NCBI RefSeq assembly: GCF_014773265.1
Contig: NZ_JACWMY010000010.1
Coordinates: 124,001-188,000 of the forward strand
Length of the DNA: 64,000 nt
Direction: 5' to 3'
DNA from: Mucilaginibacter pankratovii
GTDB taxonomy: Bacteria; Bacteroidota; Bacteroidia; Sphingobacteriales; Sphingobacteriaceae
Shown: piece by piece, positions 51,074 to 58,800 of the stretch
Position numbering within the stretch: the first letter of the stretch is position 1
How the letters are laid out: every line of letters begins with the position of its first letter
Program-made: the position numbers and the translations under genes
The notes under the pieces: generated by a model
Seen by the model: only the letters and a program-made list of their open reading frames with translations
What the model was told of the DNA's origin: nothing
Databases searched by the model: none

Positions 51074-51970
51074 TTAGTATGTTTTAGATAGATAAGGGGT
51101 ACGCTTCAATTCGTTAAACAACTTCCTGCATTTCTCCAGGCCTGCAGGAGCGTTCTGTTTAAAAAACCAAAATTGTTCCAGATCCCCTTCATTCATTGTC
51201 ATTTGGGTAACACCCTGCGATTTATGTTCGGCTATGTCCCAGTTGGCAATAACCTTATAATTAACCCGGTTATGGTAGCTAAAGCTTTCTGTTCTGTCGA
51301 TGCCAAAAGAGGCTGTATCTGTAAGCACCTGCGTTTGGGCATAGTCGCCCAGCTGCGTAAATTTAAACTGCGGCGCTGTTTTATTAGTTAATAAAGCACC
51401 TAATATAACCGGCCTTTCTGTAAGGGGTAAGTCGCGCAGTACGTCTAAAGCAAGTAATGCCGCCGCTTTATGCTGGCCGTGGGTTTGCGGCTCGGGTAAC
51501 ATACAAAACACAAAATCATACTGTTGAGTAGTCAATATTTTCCTTAATTTTTTTCGTACGGCTGCTACCTTCCAACAGCTATCCATGGGCTGTTTTTCAT
51601 TTAGTGTATATTTAGTATCACCCTGATCGGCAAAGTAATAGTTAGATACGCCTAAAATGTGTCCCGCCTTCATTAGCTCCTGCTTACGTATGCGTGGCAG
51701 GCTTTGCCTGCCGGTTTTTTCATCGGTAAGTGCGCTACCATAATAGTTCTCTGCAAGGGTAGCATATTTATACCCGGCCTCGCCGTTGGTGATCACAAAC
51801 AGATCTACCTGCCCATGTTGCTCGTTGGCAATTTTGTACAGCGTAACAGAAATAGTGGTTTCATCATCCGGATGAGCGATAACTACCAGTACCCGTGGCC
51901 CCTTAAAATTAGTTTGTGCAATAGCCAACTCGCAGCTAAAAAGTAAAAACAGGAACAGAAAAAACCTCAT
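51074..51970 (-). CDS. Secreted PIG-L family deacetylase/amidase
   Basis: A 298-residue PIG-L-type zinc hydrolase with a signal peptide (MRFFLFLFLLFSCELAIAQ), so periplasmic. The metal site AHPDDE lies near residues 33-38 (VLVVIAHPDDETTI), and the late ligand region is PEPQTHGQHKAAALL. The family includes GlcNAc-PI deacetylase, BshB of bacillithiol synthesis and mycothiol-conjugate amidase Mca; the export signal argues against a BshB role. It shares an operator region with the divergent desulfurase-like gene and has a terminator hairpin in its leader. Confidence 0.9.
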   Translation of the reverse strand: MRFFLFLFLLFSCELAIAQTNFKGPRVLVVIAHPDDETTISVTLYKIANEQHGQVDLFVITNGEAGYKYATLAENYYGSALTDEKTGRQSLPRIRKQELMKAGHILGVSNYYFADQGDTKYTLNEKQPMDSCWKVAAVRKKLRKILTTQQYDFVFCMLPEPQTHGQHKAAALLALDVLRDLPLTERPVILGALLTNKTAPQFKFTQLGDYAQTQVLTDTASFGIDRTESFSYHNRVNYKVIANWDIAEHKSQGVTQMTMNEGDLEQFWFFKQNAPAGLEKCRKLFNELKRTPYLSKTY

Positions 51971-52001
51971 ATGCAGTACTCAAGATATATTAATAAAAAA
52001 G

Positions 52002-52030
52002 AAAGAGCTCCTGATGGGCAGGAACTCTTT
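52002..52030 (-). terminator. Terminator-like hairpin in the leader of the PIG-L gene
   Basis: On the minus strand AAAGAGTTCCTG and CAGGAGCTCTTT pair around CCCAT, followed by CTTTTTTATT. It lies 31 nt before the ATG of the PIG-L gene and about 90 nt after the presumed start, so it may act as an attenuator or may stop readthrough. Confidence 0.6.
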
Positions 52031-52125
52031 ACAACCAATTATAAACCTAAATGAAGAGAAGACTATATAAGAACAATTTGAAAAACTAAAAAATCACTTA
52101 ACTAAGTTTTAAAATCGTTGCGATG

Positions 52126-52157
52126 CAAACATAAAAATAATCTACTATTTCTATAGG
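52126..52157 (-). promoter_or_regulatory. Divergent promoter of the PIG-L gene with imperfect operator
   Basis: On the minus strand CCTAT-N7-GTAGA (52141-52157) precedes TATGTTTG (52126-52133) by 7 nt, close to the 8-nt spacing of the other units. It overlaps the perfect palindrome at 52150, so one regulator could act on both directions. Confidence 0.5.
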
Positions 52158-52182
52158 ATTTATAGAATTAATTCTACTTTTG
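52150..52182 (+). promoter_or_regulatory. Promoter and 17-bp palindrome of the desulfurase-like unit
   Basis: TCTATAGGATTTATAGA (52150-52166) is followed after exactly 8 nt by the -7 box TACTTTTG (52175-52182). The layout is the same as at 49738 (minus) and 55307 (plus). Confidence 0.72.
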
Positions 52183-52228
52183 CTTTGTGATAAGTATTTA
52201 GGTCTTATTTTTTGTTGAGTTGATCTAC

Positions 52229-52255
52229 AGAACCCTTGTTCGCAGGGGTTCTTTT
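52229..52255 (+). terminator. Terminator-like hairpin before the CCC leader
   Basis: AGAACCC/GGGTTCT around TTGTTCGCAG, followed by TTT and A-rich sequence. It lies between the promoter and the leader ORF. A C-rich patch just after the leader (CTCCCCTCCCCC, 52301) could compete for the AGGGG of this stem. Confidence 0.5.
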
Positions 52256-52268
52256 AAAAATCTATATT

Positions 52269-52298
52269 ATGAAAATGTACTTGTTCTGTTGTTGTTAA
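52269..52298 (+). CDS. Cysteine-rich leader peptide MKMYLFCCC
   Basis: A 9-codon ORF, MKMYLFCCC, whose last three codons are TGT-TGT-TGT before TAA. It lies 59 nt upstream of the ATG of the desulfurase-like gene and behind the 17-bp palindrome. It is the shortest of four such ORFs in the window. Confidence 0.72.
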   Translation: MKMYLFCCC

Positions 52299-52357
52299 AT
52301 CTCCCCTCCCCCGTCGTTCGACCGTATTCAATTATTGTTTTATTTCATTTTAATATC

Positions 52358-53476
52358 ATGGGTATTTATTTAGACAATGCTTCGTCTACCCCAATTCATC
52401 CAGACGTTTTTAGCGCTATGGCGCCTTATTTAACAGAACATTTTGGCAACGCCAGCGCAAACCACAGCTATGGCCGAAAAGCAAAGGAAGCTATCGAAAA
52501 TAGCCGGGATACTATTGCAGCATTACTAAAAGTGCCTGCAGATACCGTCGTTTTTACATCAAACGGCACTGAAGCAAACAACATGGCGTTGACCACCGCG
52601 ATAGCCTGGCAAGGTATCGATCACATCATCACTACGCCTTTTGAGCACGCCGCCATTCTGCAAACGCTTGGCGTGCTTCAAAAGAAACATAACGCGAGAA
52701 TAAGTTTTTTGAAGACCGACCGGATAGGCCGGCCTGACCTTAACCATCTGGAATACCTGTTACGAACCAATACGCGTAATTTGATATCGGTAAGGCACGC
52801 TAATAACATTACCGGCCTGGTAACCCCGATAGCAGACATTGCCGAACTCGGGCACAAATACAGCGCTACGGTTCATTCAGATACGGTCCAAACCATCGGC
52901 AGCTATGCTCTTTATCCCGAAAGGTTAAAACTTGATTTTGCATCTGCATCGGCAAATAAATTCCATGGGCCATTGGGTGCAGGGTTTTTAGTTAACCGTA
53001 GCGGCAAACGGATTAACAAACTCATTTATGGCAACAGCCCGGAACAACAAGCAGGTACCGAAAACGTGCCTGCTATTGTTGGCCTTGCAAAAGCCCTGGA
53101 AATTGCCTATTGGGATATAGAGAACACCCATCGCTACATCAACAGCTTAAAAATTACACTGATCGCTAAACTACATGAATTGGTTCCGGGCGTGCGGATA
53201 AACGGAGGAAAACCGGAAGAAAGCCTGCCGGGAATTTTAAGCGTTAGTTTTCCGCATTGGGGCGGGCGGCCTTTGAGCGACTATCTCGATGATCTTGATA
53301 TTACCGTTTCGGGCGGTTCCGACTATACTGCACAATCTATCCCTGTTTTTAAAGCGCTGGGAATACCAACAGGCATGGAAACCATCCGGTTCTCGTTCAG
53401 CTATAAAAACACAGTAACGGAGATTGACGAAATGGTGGCAGGTATAGCAACCGTACTAAAACAAGCGGCAGCTTAA
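52358..53476 (+). CDS. Cysteine desulfurase-like protein without catalytic cysteine
   Basis: A 372-residue paralog of the desulfurase at 48348, aligned from start (GIYLDNASSTPIH) to end. The PLP Lys201 is kept in SASANKFHGPLGAGF, and the stacking His in FEHAAIL. The catalytic loop reads SGGSDYTAQS where the active paralog has SGGSACSTGS, so the nucleophilic Cys is replaced by Tyr323. The whole protein contains no cysteine. NNEIG is changed to NNITG. ATG 52358 is chosen over upstream in-frame starts from 52220, which overlap the leader. It may be a PLP lyase or isomerase with altered chemistry, or a regulatory decoy. Confidence 0.88.
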   Translation: MGIYLDNASSTPIHPDVFSAMAPYLTEHFGNASANHSYGRKAKEAIENSRDTIAALLKVPADTVVFTSNGTEANNMALTTAIAWQGIDHIITTPFEHAAILQTLGVLQKKHNARISFLKTDRIGRPDLNHLEYLLRTNTRNLISVRHANNITGLVTPIADIAELGHKYSATVHSDTVQTIGSYALYPERLKLDFASASANKFHGPLGAGFLVNRSGKRINKLIYGNSPEQQAGTENVPAIVGLAKALEIAYWDIENTHRYINSLKITLIAKLHELVPGVRINGGKPEESLPGILSVSFPHWGGRPLSDYLDDLDITVSGGSDYTAQSIPVFKALGIPTGMETIRFSFSYKNTVTEIDEMVAGIATVLKQAAA

Positions 53477-53485
53477 ACCGATAAT

Positions 53486-53557
53486 GGTGGAGTGGCCGAG
53501 TGGTTAGGCGGAGGTCTGCAAAACCTCAAACGACGGTTCGAATCCGTCCTCACACCT
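53486..53557 (+). tRNA. Second tRNA-Cys (GCA) with a bulged acceptor stem
   Basis: Anticodon arm GAGGT-CTGCAAA-ACCTC (GCA), D arm GCCGAGTGGTTAGGC, T arm GACGG-TTCGAAT-CCGTC. The acceptor strands are GGTGGAG and CTCACACC: they pair only if one A is bulged out (GGTG/CACC and GAG/CTC). The CCA is not encoded. It begins 9 nt after the stop of the desulfurase-like gene, so it is probably in its transcript. It may be a functional variant, a decaying copy or a regulatory tRNA mimic. Confidence 0.82.
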
Positions 53558-53563
53558 CAAAAT

Positions 53564-53674
53564 ATGAAAGCAATTGTAGTAACCGAATTTGGAGATAGTT
53601 TTGATTTTAAACTGGCTAATTTTCAGGCCCCAAGTATTATTCAGCTCATTTTAACAGATAAGGCAAGTAAATGA
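53564..53674 (+). pseudogene. N-terminal remnant of a zinc-type alcohol dehydrogenase/quinone oxidoreductase
   Basis: MKAIVVTEFGD and the following FKLANFQAPSI look like the first strands of the MDR (quinone oxidoreductase) family, but the frame ends after 36 codons (IQLILTDKASK) and the rest of the domain is absent. The end overlaps the 3' end of the convergent DGK gene. It is most likely a truncated copy carried along behind tRNA-Cys. Confidence 0.55.
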
Positions 53675-54005
53675 TGGCGGCGCACACCGCCGCTACAATA
53701 CATATAATAAGCACTGCCCCGGAGGCCAGATCCTTTACCTGGCCAATCAAAGGGTCCTGTTCTCTGGTAACCTGGTCTGCTAACTTTTCTATAGCGGTAT
53801 TGAAGATCTCTGCCATCCATGCCAGGCCAATCAGTATCAATGTGATCAGCCATTCGGTTTGAGTAACTTTCAACAAACTATTTACAATAACAACGGTAAT
53901 AGCCGCGACGAGATGAAAGATCATGTTGTTTTCATATCGAAATGCCAGCCATATTCCATTTATAGAATACTGATAACTGGTTAGGTGTTTCTTAATTTTG
54001 TTCAT
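53646..54005 (-). CDS. Diacylglycerol kinase family protein
   Basis: A 119-residue DgkA-like membrane enzyme with three helices. Landmarks are SINGIWLAFRYENNMIFHLVAA, LITLILIGLAWMAEIFNTAIEKLAD with the catalytic Glu, and the C-terminal helix. It phosphorylates diacylglycerol or undecaprenol in the inner membrane. It is third in a minus-strand unit behind a methyltransferase and a membrane protein. Confidence 0.92.
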   Translation of the reverse strand: MNKIKKHLTSYQYSINGIWLAFRYENNMIFHLVAAITVVIVNSLLKVTQTEWLITLILIGLAWMAEIFNTAIEKLADQVTREQDPLIGQVKDLASGAVLIICIVAAVCAAIIYLPYLLK

Positions 54006-54028
54006 GCTGGTTTCGGTGTGATGGATGT

Positions 54029-54532
54029 CTATTTAAAAACATGTGAGAGGTAGACAATAGCGTAAGTGCCTACACAAATTACCGTTTTTAAATTTAGCGA
54101 AGCTAAAATATTCTGCTTAGGGGCCTTATTCCTAAAAGCGTAATTTCCGATCCCCCAAAACACAATAGAAATACCTATGTCCTTAAGATCAAACCGCCCG
54201 TTTGTAATATGGAGAAGTTGGAGTATCTCCAAACCAACAGAAAAAACGAGCGGAATAAACACACAATATATTCGCCGGTTCCTCAGCTTAATGTAATACG
54301 GTTTTGAGGTGAGCGTTATGCAAAACACCCATAACCCCTCGGGTAAGGAATAAACAACTATATCATTTATAGGGATAAAGTGAACCATATTTGCCTTCCA
54401 TGCAGCGTAGGTATCAAAAGATATAATACTGATGAGCATCTCATTAACCACTGTTTTTTCTGTGCGGTAAAACAAGTAGATAAACAGGCTTATGAGCAGC
54501 GATACAGCGATATACAGGTACTCTTTTTTCAC
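54029..54532 (-). CDS. VanZ-like membrane protein
   Basis: A 167-residue protein with about four membrane segments. It resembles VanZ-like proteins in the block SVGLEILQLLHITNGRFDLKDIGISIVFWGIG, where the acidic and Arg residues of that family recur. The assignment is moderate. Its start overlaps the stop of the methyltransferase gene by 4 nt. A membrane-lipid or envelope role is inferred from its neighbours. Confidence 0.7.
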   Translation of the reverse strand: MKKEYLYIAVSLLISLFIYLFYRTEKTVVNEMLISIISFDTYAAWKANMVHFIPINDIVVYSLPEGLWVFCITLTSKPYYIKLRNRRIYCVFIPLVFSVGLEILQLLHITNGRFDLKDIGISIVFWGIGNYAFRNKAPKQNILASLNLKTVICVGTYAIVYLSHVFK

Positions 54533-55119
54533 TTCTTTTGATAAATTAAAAGCTTGAAATACGATGCGAAGCCAAAATGAACTTCCTTTAAAAGCCGGAA
54601 TTTTTTAATCGTGGGGATATCATGGACATGAAAAACAGATTTAAAGTGAAGGAATTTGGAGATGGGTTTAAACGCATGATCGATAAACCTCAGCCAGTTA
54701 TCGGGGGTGAAATGATTAAGAATAAAAACCTGCCCCTGCGGTTTTAACACTCTTAGTACTTCCGCCATTAGTTGCCCGGGATCATCTACCACAGCAATAA
54801 CACGCGAGATCACAACAGAATCAAACTGCCCATCATCAAATAACAGTGCCTTTCCGTCCATTTTTAAAAGGCGGATGTTTCCAACGATCTGCTTGCGGGC
54901 AAGTTCAAGCATTGCCCCCGATGTATCGATACCTGTAATGCAGTGTTTTTTGTAAAATTTAAAATGAGATCCGTTACCAACCCCTATCTCCAGCAAATTT
55001 CCTTCGGGTAAATCATTGGTCTCTTTAAACAGTACTTTCTTTTGCGCCCGCAGAAAAACATCAGCCAGCGGGTAAAAAATGGAGAATGTGTTATAAAAAG
55101 ATTCGGTTTGTTTACTCAT
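54529..55119 (-). CDS. Class I SAM-dependent methyltransferase
   Basis: A 196-residue methyltransferase. The SAM-binding motif I is NLLEIGVGNGSHF (LLEIGVGxG), followed by ITGIDTSGAML and the acidic loop FDSVVISRVIAVVDDP. The size and C-terminal hydrophobic part (WLRFIDHAFKPISKFLHF) resemble phospholipid N-methyltransferases (PmtA type), fitting the DGK gene two positions downstream. It is divergent from the S-box/SusC region. Confidence 0.88.
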   Translation of the reverse strand: MSKQTESFYNTFSIFYPLADVFLRAQKKVLFKETNDLPEGNLLEIGVGNGSHFKFYKKHCITGIDTSGAMLELARKQIVGNIRLLKMDGKALLFDDGQFDSVVISRVIAVVDDPGQLMAEVLRVLKPQGQVFILNHFTPDNWLRFIDHAFKPISKFLHFKSVFHVHDIPTIKKFRLLKEVHFGFASYFKLLIYQKK

Positions 55120-55306
55120 TTTAAATATTCGCTTCGTAAGCCTAGCAAGCTTTGCGACACAAAAATATATTTTTACTTTGAATTTAAAAGTACTTTTTAT
55201 TTATTATTAAAAAAGTATTCCTGCACGGGAATGCAGCGCTAAATAATTGCAGCTATTGCATGATCATTACCGATAAAAATGGAAATGACAATTAAATTAT
55301 ATAATA

Positions 55307-55339
55307 TCTACCAATTTAGTAGAACTAATTATATATTTG
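55307..55339 (+). promoter_or_regulatory. Promoter and 17-bp palindrome of the SusC/SusD unit
   Basis: TCTACCAATTTAGTAGA (55307-55323) is followed after exactly 8 nt by TATATTTG (55332-55339). Against the other copies the fifth base and its partner have both changed (T to C, A to G), which keeps the palindrome. Confidence 0.75.
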
Positions 55340-55360
55340 CATCGTAATCGTTCTTAATAA

Positions 55361-55463
55361 TTATCAAGAAAGACTGAGGGAAAGGCCCGATGATGTCTTA
55401 GCAACCTGTACGCCATAGGTATAAAGGTGCTAATTCCTATCTGTAGCAATACAGAAAAGATAA
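55361..55463 (+). ncRNA. SAM riboswitch (S-box) of the SusC/SusD operon
   Basis: TTATC/GATAA closing stem, AGACTGAGGGAAAGGCCC, GATGATGTCTTAGCAACC and AAGGTGCTAATTCC. Near-consensus S-box. The leader ORF starts 115 nt further on. Confidence 0.93.
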
Positions 55464-55577
55464 TGTTCGCAATTATTTGCAATGCCTGTAAAGGTTTTTC
55501 ATTAGCTCATCAGTTCCTCCCCTACTTTCAGATAGTTGTACAGATCGTTTACCGCATCATCAAATATCTAATGTTAT

Positions 55578-55688
55578 ATGAAAACAAACACTACTACCGC
55601 TAACCCGAGACCCTGCATCTACACCCGGCCTTTAACTACCAACTATTCTGTCCCTTGCCGCATGTCTTCGATGTGTTGTTGCTGTTAA
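55578..55688 (+). CDS. Cysteine-rich leader peptide of the SusC/SusD operon
   Basis: A 36-codon ORF starting MKTNTTT and ending RMSSMCCCC before TAA (codons TGT-TGT-TGC-TGT), with two further Cys inside. It has the same length and the same M-CCCC-stop end as the leader of the met operon, although the two bodies are unlike. It lies between the S-box and susC. Confidence 0.78.
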   Translation: MKTNTTTANPRPCIYTRPLTTNYSVPCRMSSMCCCC

Positions 55689-55855
55689 TCTTTCAGCAAT
55701 TTTGCCGGCGTAAGCAGTTCTGCTAAGCCTGGTTAAACATTACCCTTTCATTCTTTACAATTCAAAAAGCTCGCTGGTTTGTGCCTTTGTACATGCCATA
55801 GCCAGAGCTGCATGCATTCGTATTGACTTTTTTTGACCCATACAGTAAACAAATC

Positions 55856-58800
55856 ATGTTTAAAACTTACAAATCATTACTGGCAATTATATTGCTATTC
55901 TTAACCCTGCAGCAGGCAAATGCACAGTCTGTAAAAGTAAGCGGTGTGGTAACCGCTAAGTCCGACGGGCAACCGCTTCCCGGTGTTAGCATCGGCGTAA
56001 AGGGCTCTGCCAACGGTACCCAAACCGATGTGCTGGGAAAATTCACCATCAACGCAAACGCAAATGATGTGCTGCGGATATCATATCTTGGCTTTGCTAC
56101 GCTGGAAGTCCCGGTTACGACCAATGGTGAACCACTAAATATCATCTTACAAGACGCTCCTAATTCGTTAAACGAGGTGGTGGTTACCGCGCTTAACATA
56201 TCAAAAGATAAAAAGTCATTAGGTTACGCCGTACAGGGGCTTAAAGCAAAGGATATATCCGAAGCTAAAGAAAGCAACCTCATCAACGCCTTATCCGGCA
56301 AAATAGCTGGTGTACAGGTTACCGGCAGTCAGGGCGATATGGGTTCATCCCGTATAGTTATCCGCGGCGAAACATCGGTATCGGGCAATAATCAGCCGCT
56401 ATTTGTGGTGGATGGTGTTATTGTAGATAACTCCCAATTTCAGGGTACTAACGGCTCCAGAGATTTCCAAAATGCTATCTCGGATCTAAATTCGGAAGAC
56501 ATCGAATCCATCAGTGTATTAAAGGGCCCTAATGCGGCGGCTCTTTATGGTTATCGTGCTGCTGGTGGTGTTATCCTCATTAAAACCAAAACCGGCAAAG
56601 GCGCTAAAGGCCTGGGTATTACTATCAACTCCAACACTTCATTTGCCACCCTCAAGGTATTCCCCGATTATCAGAATGAATTCGGGCAGGGCGCAAACGG
56701 TAAATTCAGCTACGTGAACGGTGCCGGTGCCGGTGTAAACGACGGTGTTGACGAAAGCTGGGGACCGGCTTTGAATGGGCAGCTTATTCCGCAGTTCTTT
56801 TCGAACGGGCAGCCTGCACCTTTTGTAGCACACCCCAATAACGTACGCGACTTTTTCAAAACGGGCGTTACGTTAAACAATGGCGTTGCTTTGGCGGGAA
56901 GCAGCGATAAGTTTGATTACCGATTATCTTATAACAACCTGCACCAAACCGGCGTAGTGCCAAATTCATCGCAGGGCAGAAACTCTTTCCTGTTGAATAC
57001 CACCTTCCGCCCTACGCCTAAATTAACTATTACTACTATTGCCAATTATATTAAAGATGATGCAGATAATTTGCCGGGCGCTTACGGCAGGCGCGCCACC
57101 AGTACCATGCTGCAATTTACCTGGTTTGGCAGGCAGGTAGATATTAACCAGCTTAAAAACTATCGCGATGCCAATGGCAATACATTTAACTGGAATAATA
57201 GCTATTATAGCAACCCTTATTTCATCGCTTATGAAAATACCGTTGGCCAACATAAGAACCGCATTATTGGTAGTGTAGAATTAAATTATAAGATCATTGA
57301 CGGCCTATCTGCCAACTTCCGTACGGGTACCGATTATTATAATGACAGGCGCAAGATCAAAGTAGCTTACGGCACCAACGGCACACCTTTTGGCTCGTAT
57401 GAAGAAGATGCCTACACCGTAAATGAAACTAATACCGAGGCTCGATTACAATATACTAAAAAGCTGAACAAAGATTTCTCGCTTGATGTATTTGGTGGGG
57501 GTAACATCAGCACCATACTGAATGAACAAAACGACCAGATAGCGCCGAAACTGGCGGTAGCGGGTTTGTATACGCTGAGCAATTCGCGCGACCCACTGGT
57601 ATCATCCAATTATTACGGCAAACTAAAAACCTATAGCTACTTCGCATCGGCTCAACTTGGTTTCAGGAACTACGCATTCCTGAATTTAACGGGCCGTAAC
57701 GATTGGTCATCTACCTTACCGGCAGCTAATCTATCGTACTTCTATCCATCAGTAAACGGAAGCCTGGTGCTTTCTGAGGCGCTCGACTTGAAGAGTGACG
57801 TATTAAGTTATTTGAAACTACGCGGCGGCTGGTCAAAAGTGGGTAAAGCAACTACGCCATATCAACTCAATAATACCTACAACTTTACAGCGCCATTCGG
57901 TACAAACCCGCAGCAGAGCGCGGCAAGCATCAGCTTAAACCCAGATCTGAAGCCTGAAACCACAACCTCCGGTGAGGCTGGTATCGAAGCAGGTTTCTTA
58001 AATGACAGGATCAGACTGGACCTGAGTGTTTACAACACCAACAGTGTTAACCAGATCCTGAATGTGGATGTAAGCCAAACTACCGGCTACAGCCAAAAGC
58101 TGATCAACGGTGGCCGCATTAACAACAAAGGGCTCGAGGTACAATTGGGTTTAACACCTGTTAAATCGAAAGACTTTACCTGGGATGTAACGGTTAACTA
58201 CTCGCGTAATAAAAGCAAAGTAATTTCTCTTGATAATGAAGGCAAACTACAAAGTTATATACTGGGCACCAACCGCACTGTGCAGGTATTAGCAGCTGTT
58301 GGTCAGCCTTATGGTACTTTATTTGGCACTTCGTACACCCGCGATGCAGCGGGCCAAATTATTATTGGTGCCAATGGTACTCCGGTGGTTAATAACACCA
58401 AAAAGTACCTGGGTAAATATACGCCGGACTGGCTTGGAAGCATCAACAACAGCTTCACCTACAAAGGCATTAACCTGAGTTTCCTGGTTGACGCACGCAT
58501 TGGCGGTTCAATTTATTCTAACACCAACCGTACAGGTACTTATACAGGCGTATTAGCCTCTACCCTTCCCGGGCGAGGAGCAGCTAACGGCGGTTTAACT
58601 TATTATTATCCGCAGAATAAAACGACAAATCCGGCTCTACAAATAAACACAGGCGCAAGCGCACCGGCCGGTGAAACTGTTTATGATGACGGCCTGATTT
58701 TTAAAGGCGTAAAAGCAGATGGCACACCTAATACCACCATTGTGCCTGCACAATCTTACTACAAAGGCTTTACTAACGTCGACGAGGCTTTTGTTTACAG

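Noticed and set aside
51074..51970. BshB bacillithiol deacetylase
   Set aside because: The protein has a clear signal peptide, whereas BshB is cytoplasmic, and no bshA or bshC gene is nearby.
52220..52357. N-terminal extension of the desulfurase-like protein
   Set aside because: The extra 46 residues have no counterpart in the paralog and overlap the leader ORF in another frame; the conserved start is MGIYLDNAS at 52358.
55823..55855. Upstream in-frame start of the SusC gene
   Set aside because: It adds 11 residues before a complete signal peptide; the ATG at 55856 is in the right place.
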